This document shows positions 45,640 through 53,450 of a stretch of DNA of 64,000 nucleotides, piece after piece. A model generated the notes under the pieces. It was given only the letters and a program-made list of their open reading frames with translations, did not search any database and had not been told where the DNA came from. How positions within the stretch are numbered: position 1 is the stretch's first letter; each line of letters begins with the position of its first letter. The stretch spans positions 3,498,501 through 3,562,500 of the forward strand of contig NZ_BCQA01000001.1 of assembly GCF_001748145.1 (NCBI RefSeq), in the 5' to 3' direction. The DNA is from Bosea sp. BIWAKO-01 (lineage in GTDB: Bacteria; Pseudomonadota; Alphaproteobacteria; Rhizobiales; Beijerinckiaceae). The translations under genes were made by a program, and so were the position numbers.

Positions 45640-45700
45640 GGGGCTGTGGGTTGTGCTGAGCGGTGTGAGAAAGGACTGCAAATCCTTGCACCTCTCCGCC
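45640..45700 (+). other. tRNA-Cys-like segment
   Basis: GCTGAGCGGTGTGAGA (D-arm-like) is followed by AAGGACTGCAAATCCTT, a perfect anticodon arm with loop CTGCAAA and anticodon GCA. No T arm or acceptor stem completes it, so it is not a functional tRNA gene. A related segment is at about 42459-42497. Confidence 0.5.
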
Positions 45701-45822
45701 AGGGCCGCTGGAACGCCCCCCAGGTAGAGGCGAGCAAATCTTTGGCGGAAAGCAACAATCGGCGGGCGCCGCAGCAGTGTTATCGACCGGATGTTGTAGT
45801 GAAGTAGTAGGGGCGCTGCTTA

Positions 45823-46092
45823 ATGAACGCGACCGACTTTTTCTTCTTCTCGCTTTTCATAGCCCTGGGGGCGTTCCGAGCGCCGCCCGTAGCCACCCTT
45901 CTTGCAATGGGCGTGTCAGGATTTATCGTATTCGCGCGGGTTCACCAGAGTTCAGGTCCCTGGGGTCTTATTCCTCCCAGTTGGTCAGACACGATCATAG
46001 TGGTTTCTTTGATGACGATAATTCATCTTGCGATCTACGTCACAGCTCGCCTGGCTCGCCGCTCCGTAGTACGTCGGTCCGCAAATCCCTGA
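45823..46092 (+). CDS. Small membrane protein
   Basis: 89 residues with three hydrophobic stretches: TDFFFFSLFIALGAFRAPPV, PVATLLAMGVSGFIVFARVH and DTIIVVSLMTIIHLAIYVTA, ending in Arg-rich RLARRSVVRRSANP. The positive C-terminus would be cytoplasmic. No family. Holin-like topology is possible. Confidence 0.6.
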   Translation: MNATDFFFFSLFIALGAFRAPPVATLLAMGVSGFIVFARVHQSSGPWGLIPPSWSDTIIVVSLMTIIHLAIYVTARLARRSVVRRSANP

Positions 46093-46160
46093 GCTACACC
46101 AAGCTTCCACTTCTGTTCCCACTGCGCTGCTCACGCTTCGTCGCATGCAATACTTTCGCC

Positions 46161-46301
46161 ATGCGGCTTGGCACGCTGCGAATCAGTGGGAAGTCCGTTC
46201 GCCTGAACGGCGTCGGAGCCAAGGAGATCGGGCATTTTGTCTATGACAGCGAGTTGAAAACCGTGCAGCGGCACGGCACCCGCTCCCTCAAATCTTCCTG
46301 A
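46161..46301 (+). CDS. Possible small hypothetical protein
   Basis: 46 residues, MRLGTLRISGKSVRLNGVGA to TRSLKSS, with beta-like alternation. It has no obvious ribosome binding site. Confidence 0.3.
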   Translation: MRLGTLRISGKSVRLNGVGAKEIGHFVYDSELKTVQRHGTRSLKSS

Positions 46302-46398
46302 TCCACTCCTTGCAGAGTAATGCCCGGCGCCTGCTCGACCGGGCCGCCCGCGCTGCCGCCCGGCATATGCCGCGCAGGCTCGCCGGCATCGCCTCCGC

Positions 46399-46647
46399 CT
46401 ATTGGTTCGCGTGATCCGTAGAGGTGACCCGGTGCACCGACCGCCAGCCCGCGACGCTAATCGCGCCACCCTCGGTCAGCAGGTGCAGGGCAAAGCCGGG
46501 CTGCGGCGTGCCGATAAGCCGGCCGGCCACCATGTCGCCGATCCCCTGATGCCGGATCACAACGAGCCTGCCATCAAGTGCCGCCAGATCGCGCTCCGGC
46601 TGATTATCAAAATTCAGATCACCGGCCGCAGTTGAATACACTCCCAT
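46399..46647 (-). CDS. Small hypothetical protein
   Basis: 82 residues from MGVYSTAAGDLNFDNQPERD. GGGAGG lies 8-13 nt before ATG 46647, which decides against the longer frame. The sequence is beta-rich (DLAALDGRLVVIRHQGIGDM, then GRLIGTPQPGFALHLLTEGG). No family recognised. Confidence 0.55.
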   Translation of the reverse strand: MGVYSTAAGDLNFDNQPERDLAALDGRLVVIRHQGIGDMVAGRLIGTPQPGFALHLLTEGGAISVAGWRSVHRVTSTDHANQ

Positions 46648-46846
46648 CGCCCCCCTCCCTGATGCAAGCCCCAGAACGCACGTCCGGCAGACGCAATCCT
46701 GCTTGCGCCGAGGCTGCGAGTAAAGAAGCCGAATTCGTAAGCGACTGGACGGGGAGGGAAGGCCGTGGCCGACCACCCGCCGAGGGGGCTGCCGCCGGCG
46801 GCCGGGACTGGCCTCAGGTCGAGGGGCGTTTGCCTGGCCGCCCTCG

Positions 46847-47293
46847 TCACCCGAGCCGCAGCCGGTAGGCGAGCTGGCGGCAGAGATTGGAGCAGTACTT
46901 CGCGTCGGCGCGACGCTTTGGAAAGAAGAACGTCGCGCACACGTTGCACTTCAAGGGAGGACGCTCGCGTTGGATCCGCGCCCGCCGGGCGCGCTGCCAG
47001 CAGGCCGTGGAACAGGTCGCCTTCTTGTCACGGGGGTGAACGAACTTGCGATCGCCGCATCCTTCGCAGACCATCTCAGCCGTGCACCAGGTGCGTTCCC
47101 CGTCGGTAAGACACGCTTCGCACACGGGGGCGGACGCTTTCACCGTCGCAATGCGCCCGATGCGAGGGATAGACGGATCGAGATAATCCCTGGCGACCGT
47201 TTCTGAGACGATAAAGGGGGCGGCGTCTGCAGGGAACGCCACCGAGCAGCGCGTGCAATGGCCGGGCTGGAGCGAATAAACGGTGGACGTCAT
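46847..47293 (-). CDS. Zinc-knuckle protein
   Basis: 148 residues with about six C-x2/3-C pairs: CTRC (residue 13), CEAC, CEGC, CSTAC, CNVC and CSNLC. Spacing suggests several treble-clef or ribbon zinc sites. Between them are SETVARDYLDPSIPRIGRIA and KCNVCATFFFPKRRADAKYC. Such proteins bind nucleic acid or act as adaptors. Basic stretches (QRARRARIQRERPP) support nucleic-acid binding. The upstream region has an array of the 10-bp motif TATCTGTAAC. Function unassigned. Confidence 0.7.
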   Translation of the reverse strand: MTSTVYSLQPGHCTRCSVAFPADAAPFIVSETVARDYLDPSIPRIGRIATVKASAPVCEACLTDGERTWCTAEMVCEGCGDRKFVHPRDKKATCSTACWQRARRARIQRERPPLKCNVCATFFFPKRRADAKYCSNLCRQLAYRLRLG

Positions 47294-47295
47294 GC

Positions 47296-47559
47296 GTTAC
47301 AGCTAGCCAAATAGTGAGCCGCGGGACAATCACTGCTTTAGCACTAAGACCGGCGGGTTCTCCGTTTGAACTCGCCGTTCTGCAACTGCGATCCTCGCTG
47401 TTACGGGTAGGAGGAGACCGACGTGCGAATTGCTACGGATATCTGTAACATAACGCCAGAGAAGAGTTCTTGTCGTTACAGATAAATGAAAGACCGGCTC
47501 GGACTTCAGCCGCTTATCTGTAACCACGCCAAGAAGGCCGGATTTCGGCTATCCGTAAC
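47296..47559. repeat. Array of TATCTGTAAC-type motifs
   Basis: Direct copies at 47440-47449, 47515-47524 and 47550-47559 (TATCCGTAAC). Inverted copies at 47296-47305 (GTTACAGCTA), 47400-47409 (GTTACGGGTA) and 47475-47484 (GTTACAGATA). From the second to the sixth, starts are 40, 35, 40 and 35 bp apart. The array fills the upstream region of the zinc-knuckle gene. Confidence 0.65.
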
Positions 47560-47948
47560 GCCTCAGTGCTGCATGATGAAGCGCACGGGCGGCTCGCGCT
47601 CGCGATGGGAGCGGATCGAGACCGTGGAGGCGAGGGATAACTCCCGTCTTTGTCGGTTCCCAGGGTAGCTTCAAGCAAGGCGTACCACCCCGCGAATGAA
47701 GTGCCTCTTCCTTGGTATCATCCCGCAGGCGGCGGCGTTTGCGCTGGGCTAGGCGCGTGATCTGCTCGGCATCCTGGTCGGGCCGCCAATTTCATAGCGC
47801 TCTCTATCCCACCAGCCGGTTCCGCCAAGGGGTGGACGGCGTTGCAATCGGCGCTCCCCGCCTCCTGCACGCCCGTAGAGCTCCGGCCGGATCGCTATGG
47901 CCGGATGATCGGTGTCTTCACAGGCGGGATGCTTGTCGATGCTCGTGT
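47560..47948. other. Remainder of gene-free stretch
   Basis: About 390 bp. It includes a decayed copy of the MRFIMQH start (minus strand) and a plus-strand stub MKCLFLGIIPQAAAFALG with an early stop. No intact gene. Confidence 0.35.
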
Positions 47949-49068
47949 TTATTCCCGTTCCTTTAGTAACTTCCGCGCTTCCTCGAGATTTATACGAAAG
48001 CCGTAGCCGTGATCCTGCAGTAATTGGAGGAGGTGCGGCCCATCAATCAATGTAAGCGGCTTGCCTTTGACGAAAGCGTGCGCATCTGGTCCAAAAGAAC
48101 TTGTAGTCACTAAGAAACCGCGGTTTGCACCCTCATTTTGTACTGTTCCATATAAATCACGGACAGCCGATACTTCAACCTTATTGACATATCGTTTGGC
48201 CTGGATGACGAATTTACCTCCATGAATGGGATCAGGGTCGTGAACCAAGGCATCAACGCCATAGTCACGGCTCGCTCGCGTAACATGGACTTCGGCCGAC
48301 GAGCCGCGAGCAGTGAACATCTTTGCGAAGAGTTCGCGAACCACGTGCTCGAAATCCTCCCAATCCAACGCCGCGAGGTTTGTAGTTTTGTCAAGTTCGT
48401 CCACAACATTGCGCCCTTCAACGATCCGCTTGTCGGGCGTATCGAAGGTTAAAACTGGACGAATAGGTGATATTTCCTTGAATGACGGCGACGCAACACC
48501 TTTCAGCATCCGGAAACATTGCTTCGGGTCAACATGCGCGATGTTTATGGAGGCAAATTCGTTCCTCGTTGCGGCGAGAGAGCCAATAATTTCGTTCATT
48601 CGAACGCCATTGCTTCGGTTAGTGTACTGCAGACGAGCGTTCACGCCAACCATTTGCACCGCAGCCATTTCGAATGTGGCGAATACCTCGAAGATCAACC
48701 GAAGGCACAAAGCGTGGACAATGTATTCTTGTGCGAGCAGGTTTTCTTTCTGATTTGCAGGCCGTAATCTTGCCTTCGCGGCCGTCGAGCGTCGACCAAC
48801 TGTAGGCTTGGAGTGGTTTAAAACCCAGAAGCCCCCGCGACGCTGTTTCCAGTTCACCGCGGGCCGCCGCCTGTGACAGCATCGCGATTGCAGTGCCGAC
48901 GATTGTTTTGCCGAACTCAGTTCTCTGCGCGATTAATTGGGGGCGCCATTTGTCGCGAGCTACAATTGTCGCGGCCCGCACGACAGCCCGGCCGAGAAAA
49001 ATATGCGTTGCGGTATCTAGGGGCCACGCTTCGGGCTGTTCCCAAAAAAGATCGATATCGATCTGCAT
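47949..49068 (-). pseudogene. Mrr-like restriction endonuclease gene with one frameshift
   Basis: A minus-strand gene of about 372 codons if one indel is corrected. ATG 49068 (after a GGAG 7 nt away) starts MQIDIDLFWEQPEAWPLDTA, continuing with a helical N-terminal domain to STLDGREGKITA. Near 48755 the frame changes and goes on NQKENLLAQEYIVHALCLRL. The C-terminal 140 residues are an Mrr-type PD-(D/E)xK nuclease: LDWEDFEHVVRELFAKMF, then SRDYGVDALVHDPDP with the catalytic Asp, then KFVIQAKRY with Q-x-K, and GFLVTTSSFGPDA. Mrr cuts modified DNA. The 302-residue C-terminal frame could still be made from an internal start. Confidence 0.7.
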
Positions 49069-49169
49069 CCGTCGCGCTCCGCGACGCACCGTGCGGGGCA
49101 CGGGGAAATTGGGCGGTGCTTCCCAACTTGTCGCCTGGCCGGGCTATCCCCATGCGTCTCGGTTGGATG

Positions 49170-50393
49170 TCAGCCCGTGTCCTTGGCTGGCATCGGAATG
49201 ATGGTTGCGCCGTTGCGAAGCGTATCGAGATAATCGGCCCACCACTGCGCCATCCGTACGCGCTCCTGCCAATGCTCTCCGCGAGCATAGGCGCGGCGAA
49301 CGGCGTTCCGCTCTTGATGTGCAAGGGCTTTCTCAATCGCATCCGACGACCACTTGCCACACTCGTTCAAGAGAGTGCTGGCGGTTGCGCGAAAGCCATG
49401 AGGCGTCATCTCGTCCTTGGCGTAGCCCAGCCGGCGTAGCGCGGCATTCATCGTGACGTCGGACATCGGACGTGAGGCGGAGCGCAGCGAAGGAAAGAGG
49501 AGGGGGCTGCGGTCAGATATCTCTCGTAGCTCTTCGAGTGTAAGAAGCGCCTGTCGCGGAAGCGGAACGGCGTGTTCGCGACGCATCTTCATCCGCGCCG
49601 CCGGGATGAGCCAGACAGCTTCGTCCAGATTGAACTCCGACCACTCCGCCGATCGCAGTTCGCCTGGCCGCTGGAAAAGCAAGGCCATGAGCTGGAGCGC
49701 TGCACGTGTTTGGTTCTGCCCCTCATAGCCGTCGATGGCGCGCAGCAGTGCTCCCAGCCGCTTCGGATCAGTTATGGCAGCTCGGCTTGTGGGTTTCGGC
49801 ATCGCGAGCGCGCCGCGCAGCGCCAAAGTCGGGTCGTTGGCGACCTTTCCGGCTGCGATCGCGTAACGGAAAACCTGCCCAATGACGGAGCGCAGGCGTT
49901 TCGCGGTTTCGAGATGGCCGCGCTTCTCGGACTTGCGCAGGACAGACAGAACTTCGGCCGCGCTGATTTCCGCAACAGGACGCTTACCTAGATCCTTCTC
50001 GGCCATGGAAAGCAGCCACTCGAATTTCTCAATTGTGCCTTCCGCTTTTCCCTCGCGCTGCTTCTTCGCTTTCAGCTCGGCGGCGAGGCTCGTGAATGTC
50101 GTGGCGCGGGTTTCCTGCTTGGTGATCCGATCTAGCCGCTTCTGCTCGCTCGGGTCGCGTCCGGCACGTAGATGTTCCTTGGCTTCCTCGCGCGCCGCCC
50201 GCGCTGCCTTCAGGTCGATACCAGGATAAGCGCCGATCGACAGCTTCCTCTGCTTTCCGTCGAACCGATAGGCGAGGCGCCAAAGCTTTGCACCGGTTGG
50301 CATCAGCCACAGCTGCAGGCCGCCGCCGTCTGACAGCTTCCTCACCTTGGATAGCGCTTTCGCGTTCTTGATGGCTGTGTCGGTCAGCGGCAT
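49170..50393 (-). CDS. Tyrosine-type integrase (P4-like)
   Basis: 407 residues. The N-terminal DUF4102-like arm-binding domain starts LTDTAIKNAKALSKVRKLSD with GAKLWRLAYRFDGKQRKLSI. The SAM-like core-binding domain spans about 100-180. The catalytic domain has Arg in FQRPGELRSAEW, HGFRATAST (H-x-x-R) and a terminal Tyr in RRAYARGEHWQERVR. It lies 164 bp from the tRNA-Met gene and reads away from it, as P4-type integrases do at their att site. It catalyses recombination between the two 16-bp repeats, and appears intact. Confidence 0.95.
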   Translation of the reverse strand: MPLTDTAIKNAKALSKVRKLSDGGGLQLWLMPTGAKLWRLAYRFDGKQRKLSIGAYPGIDLKAARAAREEAKEHLRAGRDPSEQKRLDRITKQETRATTFTSLAAELKAKKQREGKAEGTIEKFEWLLSMAEKDLGKRPVAEISAAEVLSVLRKSEKRGHLETAKRLRSVIGQVFRYAIAAGKVANDPTLALRGALAMPKPTSRAAITDPKRLGALLRAIDGYEGQNQTRAALQLMALLFQRPGELRSAEWSEFNLDEAVWLIPAARMKMRREHAVPLPRQALLTLEELREISDRSPLLFPSLRSASRPMSDVTMNAALRRLGYAKDEMTPHGFRATASTLLNECGKWSSDAIEKALAHQERNAVRRAYARGEHWQERVRMAQWWADYLDTLRNGATIIPMPAKDTG

Positions 50394-50555
50394 GTTGGCC
50401 TCGGAATTGATGGCCTCGGGCTGGGGACATCAGAAGGGCCAACAAAACCGCCGACTGTCAACGCACAGCGGCGCCCCCCGGCACACTGCATGTGCCGAAT
50501 AGATCACACACTTTCTGGCGCTTTTGGATGTGGGCGCATATCGACGCACCGAAGT

Positions 50556-50571
50556 TTGGTAGCGGGAGAGG
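50556..50571. repeat. Right attachment repeat
   Basis: TTGGTAGCGGGAGAGG, identical to 36673-36688, covering the tRNA-Met 3' end. Confidence 0.8.
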
Positions 50572-50633
50572 GACTCGAACCCCCGACACGCGGATTATGA
50601 TTCCGCTGCTCTAACCAGCTGAGCTACCCCGCC
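50557..50633 (-). tRNA. tRNA-Met (CAT), elongator type
   Basis: Minus-strand cloverleaf of 77 nt with encoded CCA. D arm GCTCAGCTGGTTAGAGC, anticodon arm GCGGA-ATCATAA-TCCGC with CAT in the loop, T arm with GGGGTTCGAGTCCC, and an acceptor stem with two G-T pairs. Its 3' end forms the right attachment repeat of the island. An Ile-CAT tRNA cannot be formally ruled out by sequence alone. Confidence 0.93.
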
Positions 50634-50949
50634 CCAAGGCCAGCGACAGTGGCGCCAGCGGCTTGCGATGGCGCGGATATAGGGGGCGCAGCAGGGAGCC
50701 GTCAAGCCTTCTGGTGAATGCTTCACATCCTTTGTGCTGATACGGCGGCTTTCCCCGGGGCGCGTATGGCAATTGCTCGGGGGCTGCCATGCATTCCTGC
50801 AATGGCGGGATGCTTGATCCCGGTTCGGGCATGCCTAGCTGAGGGGAAGAGGGGCATCCATGTTGGTCGTCGCAGGCTGAGCCGGCATCTTGCCGTCGGC
50901 TGCTCAGGGCAGTGTTGCCCGCGAGGCCATGATGCAGGAAGCCTCGCTA
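50634..50949. other. Intergenic stretch after tRNA-Met
   Basis: 316 bp. Overlapping frames on both strands are not supported. The tRNA promoter should lie here on the minus strand, and the promoter of the next gene near the right end, but no clear box was found. Confidence 0.4.
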
Positions 50950-51297
50950 ATGAGTTCGCTCGTACTAAACCGGTCCAGCTTCCCGACGCGTTTGAAGCTG
51001 TTTGCCCGAAGGAGCCTGCTCGCTGATGCAGCTGTGCTATCGCTGGTGACGGCGCCCTTCGTGATGGTTACCCCCGCCGCGGTGCAGGCAGCCGAACCCT
51101 GGCAGCAATCCTGCGCTTACAAGACCCAGTTCGGCGTGCTTGGCTCGGGCATGGGAATTGCCGCCGACTACTGCACGCGGCTCACTTTCTGTCAGAGGAT
51201 GGCTGAGCAGAACGATCCGAATATGGCGCAGAAGGGCTGCTTCGGCTTTGCGCCGCAAGCGGCGAGCGTGCCTGTCTCCGCCAGCAAGTATCGCTGA
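50950..51297 (+). CDS. Small secreted Cys-containing protein
   Basis: 115 residues from ATG 50950 (MSSLVLNRSSFPTRLKLFAR), with starts at 50929 and 50890 possible. A hydrophobic segment ADAAVLSLVTAPFVMVTPAA, then AVQAAEP, would be a signal peptide. The mature part has four Cys (SCAYKTQFG, DYCTRLTFCQRMAEQ and GCFGF), suggesting two disulfides. No family recognised. It belongs to the core chromosome side of the tRNA. Confidence 0.6.
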   Translation: MSSLVLNRSSFPTRLKLFARRSLLADAAVLSLVTAPFVMVTPAAVQAAEPWQQSCAYKTQFGVLGSGMGIAADYCTRLTFCQRMAEQNDPNMAQKGCFGFAPQAASVPVSASKYR

Positions 51298-51319
51298 GCG
51301 CAAATCTCGCTGAGTGACT

Positions 51320-51359
51320 GCGCCCGGCCGGGCCTTCAGGCCTTTGCCGGGCGCTTTCT
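51320..51359 (+). terminator. Intrinsic terminator, shared
   Basis: GCGCCCGGC (51320-51328) pairs with GCCGGGCGC (51346-51354), followed by TTTCT. It terminates the secreted-protein gene, and overlaps the end of the converging methyltransferase gene. Confidence 0.65.
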
Positions 51360-51974
51360 CAGTCTCACGACCTTGAAGTAGCCCTTGCCGACATGGACGG
51401 TGTCGTAGCGGCCTGTCCGCGCGGCCCAATCCGTCAGGCGGCGGACCTTGAAATCCGTGCTCCAGCCGATCGCCTTGGCGATCGGCGCGAGCGCGGTCCA
51501 GAGCGGCGCGGTCAGCGCACTGTCGTCGACCAGGCGGCTTGAGATGATGATCTCGCCGCCCGGCTTCAGGACACGGTCCATTTCGTCGAGCGCCTGTTCC
51601 GGGTTTGGCACCAGCGTGATGACGAACTGCGCGGTCACAGCATCGAAGCGCTCATCGCCGAAGCCGAGGCGGCAGGCGTCCATCACCATCAGCCCCTTCA
51701 CATGCTTCAAGCCCTGACTGGCAACCTTGCGGTTCGCCACTTTCAGCATGTCGAGCGAGAGATCGGCGCCAAGCACCCGGCGGTCCGGCGTGAAATAGGC
51801 AAGTGTCAGGCCGGTGCCGACGCCGATTTCAAGAATATCGGGGCCACAGGCGCAGGCGGCGGTAACGGCCTCGCGCTGGGCGCGGGCGAGCAGCCGCAAA
51901 TAGACCTTGTCGTAGAACTTTGCCCAGGTGGCATAGACCCGCTTCTGGCCTTCGAGGTCATAGGTCACCGGCAT
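51336..51974 (-). CDS. SAM-dependent methyltransferase, possibly phospholipid N-methyltransferase (PmtA-like)
   Basis: 212 residues from MPVTYDLEGQKRVYATWAKF. I placed the start at 51974 because the protein begins like the family there; the frame upstream overlaps mnmA. ILEIGVGTGLTLAYFT is motif I, VLGADLSLDMLKVANRKV has the acidic residue, and DERFDAVTAQFVITLVPNPE and LDEMDRVLKPGGEIIISS follow. The length and YDKVYLRLLARAQREAV segment recall rhizobial PmtA, which methylates phosphatidylethanolamine; a UbiE-type role is also possible. Confidence 0.72.
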   Translation of the reverse strand: MPVTYDLEGQKRVYATWAKFYDKVYLRLLARAQREAVTAACACGPDILEIGVGTGLTLAYFTPDRRVLGADLSLDMLKVANRKVASQGLKHVKGLMVMDACRLGFGDERFDAVTAQFVITLVPNPEQALDEMDRVLKPGGEIIISSRLVDDSALTAPLWTALAPIAKAIGWSTDFKVRRLTDWAARTGRYDTVHVGKGYFKVVRLRKRPAKA

Positions 51975-52026
51975 AGGGCAGCTCGACTGGATCGGAGTGG
52001 AGTGGGTGGAGGAGGTGGGGCCGCAG

Positions 52027-53211
52027 TCACGGTGCGGCGAGGACAAGCTCGAGCCGGGCAGCTGCAGCCTGAGCCGCGGGCGAGATGATGGTGCCGCCAC
52101 CCAGGACGCGAGCACCGGAACCGGCATGGTCGTAGATCACGCAGGCCTGGCCGGGAGAGACGCCTTCCTCCTCGCCCGCGAGCACGATGATGAGGCCGGA
52201 ATCGTCACGCAGCAGCCGGGCTTCGCGCGGGGCGCGGGTCGAGCGGACGCGCACCGCCACATCGAGGCCTTCAGGCGGCAGGGCGTCCAGCGCGACATCG
52301 CCGATCCAATTGAGATCGCGCAGCCGGACTTCGCGCACGCCGAGCGCCTCGCGCGGCCCAACGATGACGCGTGCCTGGTCGGCATCGAGCCTCAGCACAT
52401 AGAGCGGTTCCGCCGTGCTGATCCCAAGCCCCTTGCGTTGTCCGACCGTGTAGCGAAGGACGCCTTCATGGCGGCCCAGCACGCGCCCGTCGAGATGGAC
52501 GATGTCGCCGGGGCGCGCGGCACCGGGCTTCAGCCGTTCGATGACGTCGGCATAGCGGCCATTCGGCACGAAGCAGATGTCCTGACTGTCTGGCTTGTCT
52601 GCGATGGCGAGGCCGAGTTCGGCAGCAAGCGTGCGGGTCTGGGCCTTGTCGATCTCACCGAGAGGGAAGCGCAGCAGGTCGAGCTGCTCCTGCGTCGTCG
52701 CATACAGGAAATAGCTCTGGTCGCGCGCTTCATCGGCGGCGCGGAAGAGGCCGCGATGGCCGTTGCCAAGCGCCCGGCTGACGACGTAGTGCCCCGTTGC
52801 CAGCGCATCGGCGCCGAGTTCGCGGGCGAGCCCGAGCAGATCGCGGAACTTGACCGTGCGGTTGCACTCGACGCAGGGAATTGGCGTCTCGCCGGCGAGA
52901 TAACTCTCGGCGAAGCGCTCGATCACCGCGTCACGGAAACGGCTCTCATAATCGAGAACATAATGCGGAATGCCGATCGTCTCGGCGACGCGGCGGGCGT
53001 CATGAATGTCCTGTCCCGCGCAGCAGGCCCCGGCCCGATGGACGGCGGCTCCGTGATCGTAGAGCTGCAGGGTCACGCCGACGACATCATAGCCTTCGCG
53101 CTTGAGGAGGGCCGCCACCACGGACGAGTCCACGCCTCCGGACATCGCCGCGACGACGCGCGTCGCCGCGGGCGGCTTGGCGATGTCGAGGGAGTTGAGG
53201 GGGGAGGTCAT
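52027..53211 (-). CDS. mnmA: tRNA 2-thiouridine synthase
   Basis: 394 residues. MnmA adds sulfur to U34 of tRNA Lys, Glu and Gln using ATP and a persulfide from the sulfur relay. The PP-loop [18 protein letters not shown] is at the N-terminus. The first catalytic Cys is in [14 protein letters not shown], and the second in [13 protein letters not shown]. The DQSYFLY segment and the C-terminal beta-barrel ([13 protein letters not shown]) are also present. I used ATG 53211 (MTSPLNS) rather than the frame start at 53226. It runs convergent to the secreted-protein gene and divergent from fliK. Confidence 0.96.
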   Translation of the reverse strand: MTSPLNSLDIAKPPAATRVVAAMSGGVDSSVVAALLKREGYDVVGVTLQLYDHGAAVHRAGACCAGQDIHDARRVAETIGIPHYVLDYESRFRDAVIERFAESYLAGETPIPCVECNRTVKFRDLLGLARELGADALATGHYVVSRALGNGHRGLFRAADEARDQSYFLYATTQEQLDLLRFPLGEIDKAQTRTLAAELGLAIADKPDSQDICFVPNGRYADVIERLKPGAARPGDIVHLDGRVLGRHEGVLRYTVGQRKGLGISTAEPLYVLRLDADQARVIVGPREALGVREVRLRDLNWIGDVALDALPPEGLDVAVRVRSTRAPREARLLRDDSGLIIVLAGEEEGVSPGQACVIYDHAGSGARVLGGGTIISPAAQAAAARLELVLAAP

Positions 53212-53450
53212 GGCGAGCGGGATCATCCTGGCGAAGGCGGCTATGTGGCGGTTCTATACCGGCTTTGACAGGGGCGGGCCAGTGAGCGATCGGCAAATCC
53301 TGCCGGCTCACCGGAGAGGGCAAGGAGAATCTTGCCGCGAACCGTGTGGGCAGGGTCGCTACCGCCTTGAAAACAAAGGAAGGACATCCTGGCGCGAGAC
53401 TTGCTGCTCGCGGCATGGGCATGTTCCTGCTCGCGGTCCGGATTTACCTG

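Larger units (their letters stand above)
36673..50571. mobile_element. Genomic island integrated at tRNA-Met
   Basis: Bounded by 16-bp direct repeats, with a tyrosine integrase (49170-50393) beside the intact tRNA. The island is about 13.9 kb. It holds a sulfatase, a ClpP-like exported protein, a DUF5681 protein, small secreted and membrane proteins, a zinc-knuckle protein, and an Mrr-like nuclease. It lacks visible conjugation, replication or capsid genes, so if mobile it probably depends on a helper. Confidence 0.78.

Noticed and set aside
45640..45730. Functional tRNA-Cys gene
   Set aside because: Only D and anticodon arms are visible; no T arm (GGTTCGA type) or acceptor pairing could be found.
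46302..46414. Small plus-strand frame ending PRRLAGIASAYWFA
   Set aside because: No start with a ribosome binding site, and it overlaps the end of the better supported opposite gene.
51997..53268. 423-residue plus-strand frame
   Set aside because: Antisense of mnmA.
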